A stretch of 64,000 nt of DNA, from assembly GCA_032358165.1 (NCBI GenBank), contig JAALGY010000023.1, positions 2,542,001 through 2,606,000 of the forward strand. Reading direction: 5' to 3'. The stretch is from Diplosphaera chodatii. Lineage: Eukaryota; Chlorophyta; Trebouxiophyceae; Prasiolales; Stichococcaceae. A program made the position numbers and the translations under genes. A model generated the notes under the pieces. The model made no database searches and had not been told where the DNA came from. It was given only the letters and a program-made list of their open reading frames with translations. Position 1 is the stretch's first letter. Each line of letters begins with the position of its first letter. Positions 54,342-64,000 of this stretch are shown in pieces.

Positions 54342-55862
54342 TCACACTTTTTGTAGCATCGGGGGGACAAGCCAGTCGATCTGCCCCATATCACCCACTA
54401 CCTGGCTCAGCTGCTGCCTGAAGTCGACGCCATTGTCAGCTGCACTCGCCTGCGTCTCCTGTGATGCGCCGGGAGACAAACTATTGTGATATGCGATTGA
54501 AGACCTGAGACACAGGCCAGGGCTTCAAGTTTGACGCTGAGCGCGCCACAAGCCAGCCGACCTGGAGGAACTGTAGCAGACCGTTGCATGCCTCTGCAAT
54601 GATCATTGCTGTCCGCCGCACAGCCTCCTGCAGGTTGTTGCCATAGTGCGCGGTTCAAGCGCCGTGGTGCTTGTCTGCATTTGAGGGCATTTCTGTGCAG
54701 CGAGCCGGTGTGGAGTGGCATCGAGCAGGCAGTCGTGAGGAAAGTACATAAAGGTTATACCTGCTCATCTGTGCCACCAACGTTGCCATATAGCGGGTCG
54801 TTGATGTCCATGCCATCGGGGTCCTTACTGACACCCAGCTGCCGGTGGAATTGGCCCAGCATGCGCACCTTTGCCGTGTAGTTGCCGGCCTTGTTGATGG
54901 TGTCGTATACGGACACCTGCAGAGCACCCCTTCGCAGTCATGGTGCCAGTTCTTGGCAGTGAGGAACAACGTTCCAGGGTACCGACAGCGTAGAAGCTGG
55001 TGAGGCAGACAACTGCAGGTCCGACCTCTCGCAGCACATCTGCGGCGCAGAACTTGTCCATGACCAGCACCAGGTCGAAGGCAACGATGTCGCGTTCGTG
55101 GTCAAACTGCTGTGCTGCTGCGCCCTCTGGCAATCTGCAGGGCAGGCACGAAGTCCACATCATGACTTTCAGACACCAACATTGCGGTCGCTGCACGGCG
55201 CGGCTCTGTCACGCTTTGCAATGGCAGAGAGGCAAAACCCTGCATGACAGGTCTGCTGATCAAGGCACATTGCGGCATGCGCTGACAATACCTGAGTCCC
55301 AGCTCAGCAGCAACCTGCTGCAGCATCGCATCCGGTGGGTCGCCAATGTTGTAGTCTTTGCTCCCACGGCTTTCACATGCCACCATGCCATGCATGTCAT
55401 GAGCCTCCAGCAGGTCGCGCATCGTCGCCTCCGCTAGCACCGAACGGCAGACATTCGACTCGCTGACAAATAAGATGCGTGCGGAACTGCCGCCTGCCGC
55501 TGCTTCCCTTGCCTCCTCCTCCCAGGGCGTGGACCTGAAAACTGGCTGCACGACCGCGGCGCTGACGTCGAACTCTCCGTGCTCGTCCTCATTGTCCTGG
55601 AGACGAAACGAACAGGAGGGTTAGGATCAAGTAGCAGTGATCCGTCCGCCAGCATGCATACTACTGGATCAACGAAGATGCACCAGCTAACCGTCTGCGG
55701 CTGTGCGTGCACAACCACGCGGCATCGCTGCTCATGTGCGGGCGCGTACACATGACTCCTCTGCTGCCTTTGTGACGATGATCTTGGGACGACGCTGTGT
55801 GGAGTTGCTGCCTGCAGCAAGACTGCTGACGAGCTTGCAGCCATGCTTGTTCGTGACGCCAT
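54342..55862 (-). CDS. Low-molecular-weight PTP-like protein, catalytic Cys replaced by Ser
   Basis: Six exons: 55862-55692, 55596-55292, 55134-55026, 54916-54761, 54627-54562, 54458-54342, in phase. Exon 1 (MASRTSMAASSSAVLLQAAT, then Ser/Arg/Gln-rich) resembles a plastid transit peptide. The fold is that of LMW protein tyrosine phosphatases: ARILFVSESNVCRSVLAEAT at the P-loop, DLVLVMDKFCAADVLRE, and DINDPLYGNVGGTDEQ with the general-acid Asp and the Tyr of the D-P-x-Y-G motif, then AMIIAEACNGLLQFL. Active members have V-C-x-G-N-[IV]-C-R-S; here the first Cys is Ser (SESNVCRS), while the second Cys and the Arg remain. It is therefore probably a pseudo-phosphatase or has another substrate type. 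Last exon (VDFRQQLSQVVGDMGQIDWL) is an extra tail. Confidence 0.8.
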
Positions 55863-56231
55863 ACTGGTTCAAAGACAATCCGATGTCGAAGACAAACAGG
55901 TGAGGCAAACATCGAGGCTGCAACCGTTCATGTTGCAAGGGTGCAGCCGATCTCTGCCCGTACAACATCCAGCAGGGATGTACCGCAGGATGTGCACGCA
56001 TTTCGACCCAGCCTTCCAGGCTCTTGTGATTCTTGTAATTATATTGCAGACATGCTCGTTCAAATTGCCGTTCCTTGCCCTGGTGCGTCGGGGCTCCCGA
56101 TCCACTGCTGACGCAGGTGCAAGTGCCATGCAGCGCAGAGTGAACACCGCCTGCTGCACAGGGACATATTGCTCAGCAGTCACGGCGAAACTAGCAACAC
56201 AGCGCTGAAATCGACGATACAGAGCCTCCCA
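55863..56231. promoter_or_regulatory. Divergent promoter, LMW-PTP-like / IspE
   Basis: About 370 bp between start codons of two proteins that both appear plastid-targeted, so a shared bidirectional promoter is possible. Confidence 0.45.
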
Positions 56232-58129
56232 ATGCTGCCAGCCTGCAACAGCCGGCAGGCTGGCGACCTGAGGTGCCACAGCGCTCTGCCGCCATTGCGC
56301 CAATCTGCCTTCAAGGCTGCGGGTCCTTGCACACGGCAGCTTGAAGCCCGCACAAGGCGCGCGCGCTGCACTGTACGTGCCGCAGCACATGATCTGGAGG
56401 TCTTCTCCCCGTCTAAGGTTGGTGTTGCATCATGAACAGCGGCACATGTGTCCACCTGCAATGTGCAACCAGCGGCTGAGCTGCAGCTTGAGCATGCCTG
56501 AATGCATGTCATATGGCACGCCGATGCGTCCGGTCTGTTCGCAGGTCAATCTCTTTCTCCGGGTGGTGCGGCGCCGTGAGGACGGCTTTCATGACCTGGC
56601 GTCTTTGTTTCATGTTATTGACTTGGGGGACAATATGACATTTGCAGTGCGACAGCATGCGGATGAGGACAACCTCAGCTGCAACATGGAGGGCGTCCCC
56701 ACAGACTCGTCTAACCTCGTGATCAAGGTCGGCACATGCCATTGCGATGTTGCGTGATGAGTGTTGAAGTATCCTCCACTCTGTCGCGTGCTCACACCAT
56801 GGTTCCTCTGTTGCTGCGCAGGCGTTGGACCTGTTCAGGCGAAAGACAGGCAGCAACATATTCTTCAAAGTTGACCTGCAGAAGGAAGTACCACATGGTG
56901 AGCAGGACTAGTGTGGAGCCTGGTCTGGGTCCGCCAAATGAAGCCCACGTGAAGGGTGCTCTCCAAGCTCCGAATTTTGCCATGTGACAGGTGCTGGCCT
57001 TGGCGGCGGCAGCGGCAATGCTGCAACAGCCTTATGGGCAGCCAACCAGCTGACAGATCAGCCGGCCAGCAATGAGCAACTGCTGGAATGGTCCGGCGAG
57101 ATTGGCTCAGACATTTCAGTATTCTTTTCACAGGGCTGTGCATACTGTACCGGCAGGTGTTTGCACAGCATGCTTGTCACATGGCCTATGCGGGTCATGC
57201 GATCGGCTGACGAGCAGTATGAAATATGGGTGGCCCCTTTTACCGTCGTCCGTCGCTGTGGTCATGCAGCATTGCAATGCTTCGATGCAGGGGTGAGATC
57301 GTAGAGAACACAGACCCGCCCCTAGGACTGGGCGTGCCACTGCTGCTGGTGAAACCGCCAGAGGGCCTTGCAACTCCTGCAATTTTCAAGGTGATCCAGA
57401 TGCAATATCGATGCTGTAGTGCGTGAGCTAAGGAAGCTGGCGGCACCCTCTACTGGGGATGCAAAGGGATGAAAGCCAACACCTCTGTGAGCGCCTCACG
57501 GTCGCATTGCATTGAAAGCCTCAGCTAACAGATGGCCAGGTTCCTGGCACGATGGCCATCCTGCATTTCCTTGCGAGATTCCCATCCATGCCTGCGTTGG
57601 CAGGCCCTTGACCTGGGCCGCCGCAGCGACGCCGACCCGCGAGGCCTGCTGCAGCAGCTAGTGCAGCGCGGCATGGTGCAGGAGCTGGCAGTGAACGACC
57701 TGGAGCAGCCCGCATTCGACATGTATGTTTGTCTCCCTTCCACCGTGCGATACTGTGCGTGAGCAGTACAGGAGGATATGTGCGGTACTGTAGGCATTTA
57801 TAATTGCTGCTGCCAGTATGTGCCATGCATGATGGCAGGCATTTTGGCCTGTCCTGAGTTTTGACATGTGGGGCAGCTGGCGCTGATGAAAGCACGCTTA
57901 CTGCTTATGCAGCATGCCGGAGCTAGGACAGCTGAAGCAGCGGCTGCTGACTGACAGCGGCGACCAGTTCTCGGCGGTGTTCATGACCGGCAGCGGCAGC
58001 ACCATCGTGTGCGTTGGCTCCTCCGAGGCGCCCGCCTTCCTGCAGGAGCCGCAGTACAGCCAGCTGTTTGTTCGGCCGGCCCGTTTGATATGTCGCACCG
58101 GTGACGGCTGGTATCAGCCTGCAGCTTGA
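56232..58129 (+). CDS. ispE: 4-diphosphocytidyl-2-C-methyl-D-erythritol kinase
   Basis: GHMP kinase of the plastid MEP pathway; phosphorylates CDP-ME at the 2-hydroxyl using ATP. Exons: 56232-56417, 56545-56727, 56822-56897, 56991-57156, 57291-57390, 57604-57722, 57913-58129, in phase. About 55 N-terminal residues (CNSRQAGDLRCHSALPPLRQ...) form a transit peptide, followed by SPSKVNLFLRVVRRREDGFH where Lys (SPSK) and the DGFH box match the family. The ATP loop is split by an intron: HG|AGLGGGSGNAATALWAANQL. SDISVFFSQGCAYCTGRGEI contains the catalytic Asp, and FMTGSGSTIVCVG is the third GHMP motif. Length and order are as in plant IspE. Confidence 0.93.
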
Positions 58130-58911
58130 GTGCCTGGTGCACTGTCAGCAGGTTAGATACCCGACTGCACTGAAAGCCAGCATGCACGAGCTGCGAGCCT
58201 GCGACGTGCAGCCCTGCACTTTGGGCCAACGAAAGGCAGTTGAGGGCACCCCAGAAACTATCTGGATCCTTTGCAAAATATCCCTTTCGAACACCGGACG
58301 GCGGGCATCGGCTTCCCAAATTCTGCATGCGCATATCGCGTGCAGCAGACCGCCCACGCCACAGCAGTGCTGAGAGTGTGATCGGATACTGAGAGAGTAC
58401 AGCACACGGCCAAAGGGGCACTTGGCCGTCATGCAGGGCGCCCTCGGTCGCCAGCAACCAGCACTGCAGCAGCCATGCAGATCGCCTACAGCAGGGCGCC
58501 TGCATGCCGCACCGCACACCTGTCCGCAGCATACTGATGCAGTGCGGAGGCTACAGCAGCAGCTCCGGCAGGTTGGTGCAACTTGTTATGCTGGTTGATC
58601 AAGCTGCAACATACACTGTTAACGTCGCATATTGCGGGTAACAGCACCAGGTGGCCTAATGAGAAAGCATTCATCAGTCTGACCGAGGGTATCTTTATAT
58701 CTTGTAGTTCACCGGCCTGGCGCATGGAAGGCAGGCGGCTGCACAGATCAGGCGGGTGCAGCCACTTACGGGTGGGCTGCTTTCGGGTCTATACGCACAT
58801 TAGTGTGATCGTTGACGGTGCATGTTGCTGCAGTTGGGTGTTCCTTTGATTGCGGTGTGTTCGACACCCGGTTGTGAGCTGTCACTGCCCTCGGACAGTG
58901 TACAGAGACAC
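58130..58911. other. Gap between IspE and PHGDH
   Basis: About 780 bp: IspE 3' UTR and PHGDH promoter. No exon recognised. Confidence 0.4.
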
Positions 58912-61488
58912 ATGCAGACCTCGGTGCGTGAGAAGCGATCGTCCGTGACTCGCCGTGTGACCAGTGCTTCTGCATATACGCAGCTCAAGCGTCTGCGGAC
59001 GCTCCGAGCATCCTGGTGGCAGAGCCGCTGGGTGACGCAGGTGCGGCAGCTGCCCTGCATCATGTGGCCATCATCAGTGGCATGCCAGCACTTCTCTGTA
59101 TATCTGGCTGATTTCATCTCGGAGCTGGACCCACACTATGAACGCTGCTTGGGTGGTCATACACTGTGCAGTACTGGACATGTTGCAGCAATCCAGTCTG
59201 ATCAGAATTGCTAACGCCACCACAGGCTTGGACCTGCTCCGCGCATTTGGTAATGTGACGACCAGCGATGGCATGTCGCCGGAGGAGCTGCAATCGTCGA
59301 TCGGCCAGTATGATGCGCTCATCATCCGCTCAGCATCCAAGGCAGGCTGCTGCGCGTGCCCGTGCCACATCCTGCTAGCAATGCGTCTGCTACCGTGCCA
59401 GCTGCTGATATGGTGGCTGATCAAGCGTGCACCTGGATGCACAGGTGACGCGGGGGATCTTCGAGGCAGCTGGCGGCCGCCTGAAGGTGGTTGGCCGCGC
59501 CGGTGTGGGCGTCGACAATGTTGACCTCACAGCCGCCACAGAGGTGAGCCCGCGCAGGAACTGCAGTTGCAGTGTGGTGGCCCACCATGGTGTGCCAGCA
59601 CCTTCCGACCTTGTGGGACCCTGGCCGACGTACCTGGTGGCCCCTGCAGTTTGGCTGCCTGGTGGTGAATGCCCCTACGGCCAACACCATTGCAGCGGCA
59701 GAGCACGGCATCGCGCTGCTGTGCGCGCTCACTCGGAACGTGGCCCAGGCAGACGCCTCCGTGAAGCAGGTGAGCTGAAGGCTGGATGATGCAGGTGTGA
59801 GCATGCTGCAGATCATGCATCTGGCTACGACTCTGCTGCTGGGCTGGTCACTGGGCATGGCAGGAACCTAGTTCATGCCATGATGTTTGCAGGGCAAGTG
59901 GGAGCGGAAAAAGTATGTGGGCGTGTCGCTGGTCGACAAAACCCTGGCCATCATAGGCTTCGGAAAGGTACAGTACCCCTGCTGCAGCGCTCTGGCTGAA
60001 CGGCTGTGGAGCTCTCCGATTCAACACCTCGTCACCACTGACAAGCAGAGTCATGTCGAGCGAACCTTTGGTCCGTGCAGGTGGGCAGCGAGGTGGCACG
60101 GCGTGCACGCGGCCTGGGGCTCACTGTCATTGCCTATGACCCGTATGCCAGCGAGGAGAAGGCTCGTGCGCAGGTGCCTGGCCCATGAGATAGTATCAAG
60201 CGCACATTGCAACTGGTGACATTGCTACATAACCACAGCGTCTGGTGGCAGCTGCATGCAGCATGGTCCCTGGTACTGACTGGAGCTTTGCTGATGGCGT
60301 TCAGGGTGTGACCCTCATGTCCCTGGACGACTGCCTCGCAAAGGCGGAGTTCTTTTCCCTGCACATGCCGCTCACGCCGCAGACCAAGGTGCTGCTGTAG
60401 ACGAAGGCTGCGGCTTTGCCCTGCTGTCAAGCCTCACTCAAGATTGCCCTACCCGAGGAGGCCCAAAATCTAGCTTTTGCCAAGCTCTAGCTCTGCCAAG
60501 CAGTTGACAACGTGCTGACATCCATGTCGTTGGCTGTACAGAATTTGTTCGGTGATGAGGTCTTCGGTAAGATCAAGAAGGGCGCGCGCATTGTGAATGT
60601 CGCCCGTGGCGGTGTTATTGATGATGCAGCTCTTGCACGCGCCTTGGACGCTGGCCAAGTCGCTGCGGTAAGCTGTGCTATGCTGCAAGTGGAATTTTGC
60701 AAGCTGGAACAGCAGATTGTGGAAAGGCTTGTCCTGGGGCACCTTGCGGCATATAGGACGGGCTGCAGAGGGCACATGGCTGTTGCGGATCCTCAGCTTT
60801 ATTGAATTGAACAGACCAGAGTAGAAGACCTTCAAGCAGAAGCAGAAGCAGAAGCAGAAGCAATACTGTGGGTCACACAACACTGCCTGGTGCTGCAGGC
60901 GGCGCTGGATGTGTTTGCGGTGGAGCCGCCGCCAGAGGGGCACCCCCTGACCGGCCGCCCCGACGTGATCTGCACGCCCCACCTGGGCGCCTCCACCGCG
61001 GAGGCCCAGGAGGACGTGTCGGTGGAGGTCGCTGAGGTGGTGGTGTCCGCACTGAAGGTGGGAGGAGTAGGCTTGCCCATGGATCTCCCATGTTATCCCC
61101 TGCACGAATGGTGTTCCTTCCAGTCACTCAGTCCCGGTTGCCGGCAACAGACTGTTGGCCATAGGACAAGAAGGATCGTGCTTGTACATGTGAAGTTCAC
61201 GACTGAAACTTGCAGGGCGAGATGGCGGCGACGGCGGTGAATGCGCCGATGATGCCGCCGGAGGTGCTGGCGGAGCTGCAGCCGTACGTGGCGTTGGCAG
61301 CCGGGCTGGGCCGCACCGCGGTGCAGCTGGTGGCGGACACCGGCTTCACCGACGTGTCCATCACCTACGACTCGCCGCGCGGCGACGATCTGGACACGCG
61401 GCTGCTGCGGGCCATGGTCATCAAGGTGCAGAAGATTTATCTCCTCGATCACACTCCAAACGGGGAGCTGGATGGTAACGACATCGAC

Positions 61489-61526
<38 letters not shown>

Positions 61527-62694
61527 TAGTGCTATGGCCTGAAACATGTATGTTCTGTACGTGTGGTAGCATTAGCCGCGCATTGCGTGGCAATATGCCA
61601 AATGAGTGACTGCACTGTGACATACCCCTTACTACATACATGTCAAAAACACTAGTCGCCTCTCCTGCTGCAGGGCATCCTGGAGCAGGTGACGACAGCA
61701 ACAGTCAACCTGGTGAACGCTGACCTGCTGGCCAAAAACCGCGGCCTGACCATCACAGAGACCACACGGCCATCCTCTGGCAAGTGAGTGCTCCTGCTGC
61801 CCTGACTTGCCCCTCTGTTCTGGTGTACTGAGACATGTGCTCATGCCGGGGTACCACCCACACACCGCAGGCTTGTCCTGCTGTGGTCCGTGAGGAATCA
61901 CCCACAGCAGTTCACACGTGCTCAAGGGCTGACCCGGTTTCCTTCCTCCACCTCAGGGATGTGCTGACGTCGCTGACGGTGAAGCTGGGCGCGCCCAAGG
62001 CGCGGTTCTCCGCTGCCGTGGAGCAGCGCAGCGGCAAGATCCGTGTTGCTGGCATCGTGCGTGACGACCGCCCCTTTCTGTCTGAGATTGGCGACTTCGA
62101 TGTGGACGTCACCCTGGAGGTGGGCTTCAAAGCTGGCGTTTCCCAGCTGCAGGACCAAATTGTCACGGATGGTGATCTTGATGTCATTGCACATGTGCCC
62201 CATGACCGTGCAGCTGCTGCCGCAGCTGTTGTGGCAGGCTGATCTGTTCAGGCATACTCAATGATGTTTCGACGGTCCATCATGTTGATCGTCTGCAGGG
62301 CTACGTGCTGCTGGTTCGGCAGCAGGACAAGCCGGGCATCATCGCCGCGGTGTCTGCCATCCTGGGCCGTGAGAGCGTCAACATCAGCTTCATGACGGTG
62401 CGCGTACGGGGGTTGCTGTGCACCGACGAATCAGATCCTCAGCTTGTCTGCTGCGTCCCGGATAGCATTTCTTTCGTCAACACCTGACACTGTTTATAGA
62501 TGAGCACATGTTGATGTCCCCAAACTGGTTCACCGCAGGTGTGCCGGACAGTGCGGGGTGAGGAGGCCATCATGGCCATCGGCGTGGACTCGCGGCCAAA
62601 GTCAGCCATCAAGGACGAGATCGCCAGCATCGACGGCGTCATTGAGAGCCAGCTGTTCTCGGAGGCACCGCTGTCGGCCGCGCCAACACACTGA
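58912..62694 (+). CDS. PGDH: D-3-phosphoglycerate dehydrogenase with ASB and ACT domains
   Basis: First step of the phosphorylated serine pathway (3-phosphoglycerate to 3-phosphohydroxypyruvate, NAD+). Exons: 58912-59040, 59226-59341, 59445-59543, 59650-59769, 59893-59967, 60081-60173, 60305-60388, 60542-60667, 60899-61057, 61216-61425, 61674-61783, 61957-62119, 62299-62397, 62539-62694. Seen: SILVAEPLGDAG start, GRAGVGVDNVDLTAATE, Rossmann loop IIGFGK|VGSEVA, NVARGGVIDDAAL, HLGASTAEAQEDVSVEVAE, allosteric-substrate-binding domain, and ACT domain (LLVRQQDKPGIIAAVSAILG). The basic start MQTSVREKRSSVTRRV is transit-like but is one frame off SILVAEP, so exon 1 contains a frame jump near 58977 or an unseen splice. 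The intron after 59341 starts gcaggc (GC-AG). Confidence 0.9.
60833..60863 (+). repeat. AGAAGC hexanucleotide repeat in a PHGDH intron
   Basis: About five tandem copies of a purine-rich hexamer (agcagaagcagaagcagaag) 36 nt before the acceptor of the exon at 60899. Confidence 0.9.
61489..61525 (+). repeat. CTG trinucleotide repeat in a PHGDH intron
   Basis: About eleven uninterrupted CTG units in the intron 61426-61673. If the intron is retained the frame stays open through the repeat, encoding polyleucine before a stop at about 61540. Confidence 0.9.
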
Positions 62695-63388
62695 GCAGCG
62701 GTGTCCATTGGACCACTGCCCTGAAGACGGCAGCGCAGGGCTCCGAATGGACGTGACGATCGGGTTGCCAGTGGCACAGCTTTGACCAGACCTAGCAGCA
62801 CGGCCGCTCTGATGCGGTTGCGCTGCCAGCAAACGGCACCACCCCCAGTACGTCGAAGTAGGCATAGGTTTTGCACGGCATTGGGGATTTGCTGTTGCCT
62901 GCGCTTGCTCACCGGCTACATCGCCCAGCACATGCTGGGTCTCAGAGCGATGTGCTGGATGTCTAGCAAGGGCTGCGGCTTGACTCGCAGCATTCGGAGG
63001 TTGGGGTGTAATCAGGGTTAGGTGTCTCATGCAGACAGTAGTCTTGCTTCATGCTCGGGGCGGCAATGTTGCCGGCGTAGGATCAGGCTTCAGATGGTGC
63101 TTCACCGTGACACGCCGCATTGGTTGCCTCATCTAGCAGACACGCTTGCGGACGCATGTAATGAGTGGCGTAACCCCCGTCACATGCTCTCTAATGCCGT
63201 CGTATCTTCTGGACACAGCCTAATGCCTAGTCTTGAAGCAGTCGGCAGGTCCAAGAGCAACCGTTGTGGCAGCAGGCTTTCAAGGGTTTCGACTCCCGAG
63301 TGCTGTTCAGCTTTGCTGCAATAGCATACAATCAGCCGATCGATCGTCAAGTCAGGATGTGAGAGTTCTGCATCTGCCCGGGCGGTGC
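62695..63388. other. Gap between PHGDH and GH28 gene
   Basis: About 690 bp with no recognised exon. Confidence 0.4.
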
Positions 63389-64000
63389 ATGGCCATGCAC
63401 CGTGCAGCATGCATTGCCGCATGCGCACTGGTCTTCCTTGCAAGCACCCATGCAGACAACACCGTTGACTGCAGTATCAAGAGCATCAATCTACAGACAA
63501 CTCCAGCCCAGGTAGCGATCACAATCAACGATGCGATTGTGCGTTGCCCGGCAAATGCGACGCATCGTGGTGTAGTGAGGTTACCGCCGGGTACGTATCG
63601 CACGGGCAGCCTAGTTGTTCGGAGCAACATCGAGCTGCACATCTCGGCGGGCACCCATCTGAAGGCGTCTCTCAAGGCATGCTGCTGCCTTGCTGGTCCG
63701 GCATGCTTTCGACCACCAGCCGCATGCACGGCGCATGGTTGTTCATTCCTTAGAGCAGTCGGATGTGCATGCAGAGGGCCAACTATGGCTGGGGCCACGA
63801 CGGCATGGCGCTCGTACGGCTGCAGAACTGCACCAGATGCAGCCTTTCAGGCGCTGGGACTCTTGACGGCCGAGGCCGAGACTGGGTGGCGGTGAAACTG
63901 CCGACACGGAAAATCACCAGGTGTTAAGATGATCGCATTCTGGCCTTGCAGATGCGTCAGCGCATTTTGGCTTACTGTTTTCAGCATGTGGATTTACACT
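63389..64000 (+). CDS. Polygalacturonase-like glycoside hydrolase family 28, cut by the window end
   Basis: Two exons seen: 63389-63676 and 63775-63920. The protein starts with a signal peptide (MAMHRAACIAACALVFLAST, cleavage likely near HA-DN), then the GH28 N-terminal pattern: DAIVRCPANATHRGVVRLPP, GTYRTGSLVVRSNIELHISA, and LSGAGTLDGRGRDWVAVK, where G-x-G-T-L-D-G is the first turn of the beta-helix. Catalytic Asp residues lie beyond the window. Such enzymes cut pectic polygalacturonan and are secreted. The first intron appears to begin with gcatgc (GC donor) after AAG at 63676; the exon frames join in phase 0. Family assignment is good, the activity is inferred. Confidence 0.75.

Overview
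This window is nuclear DNA of a green alga. The genes are broken into many short GC-rich exons, most introns end in CTGCAG or a close variant, and the gene set is plant-type: plastid fibrillin, MEP-pathway IspE, CDKC with a PITAIRE helix, an SYP61-type SNARE and a transit-peptide DEAD-box helicase. A trebouxiophyte (Coccomyxa/Chlorella-like) is my inference; the sequence alone does not fix the genus. I joined exons by eye from splice sites, phase and family alignment, so individual boundaries can be off by a few bases.

Layout. 1-5733: two adjacent LEA-like genes on the plus strand; the first lacks its 5' end and is built from duplicated exon cassettes. 7256-9286 (minus): an isochorismatase-type cysteine hydrolase (copy C). 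10205-13269 (plus): agmatine deiminase, tail to tail with a DEAD-box helicase (13341-16677, minus). 16925-20703 (plus): a fibrillin and an aldo-keto reductase. 21476-25165 (plus): tandem glutathionyl-hydroquinone reductases; the first lacks the catalytic cysteine. 25506-30486 (minus): CDKC kinase with a duplicated exon. 31155-33818 (minus): Tim44. 34345-35611 (plus): DHHC S-acyltransferase. 36299-37697 (minus): Qc-SNARE. 38361-42720 (plus): two more isochorismatase paralogues (A, damaged; B, intact). 43085-45879 (minus): farnesyl diphosphate synthase. 46398-48623 (plus): an RG-rich protein with a retropepsin-like domain. 49255-52121 (minus): kinetochore NUF2. 52695-53979 (plus): an unrecognised gene. 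54342-55862 (minus): LMW-PTP-like protein with Ser at the catalytic Cys position. 56232-58129 (plus): IspE. 58912-62694 (plus): D-3-phosphoglycerate dehydrogenase. 63389-64000 (plus): start of a GH28 polygalacturonase.

There are no bacterial-style operons. Five or more gene pairs are divergent and share 250-900 bp promoter regions. IspE supplies isopentenyl units through the plastid MEP pathway and FPS condenses them. PHGDH starts the phosphorylated serine pathway. The LEA, aldo-keto reductase, fibrillin and GHR genes suggest a stress theme, but that is loose inference.

Most worth checking: eight inferred GC-AG introns; three isochorismatase paralogues of which one carries three single-base frame breaks; a 51-codon membrane ORF ending 16 nt before the start codon of copy B; two family members with the catalytic Cys lost (GHR-like, LMW-PTP-like); a domesticated-looking retropepsin; and mutually exclusive exon candidates in CDKC.
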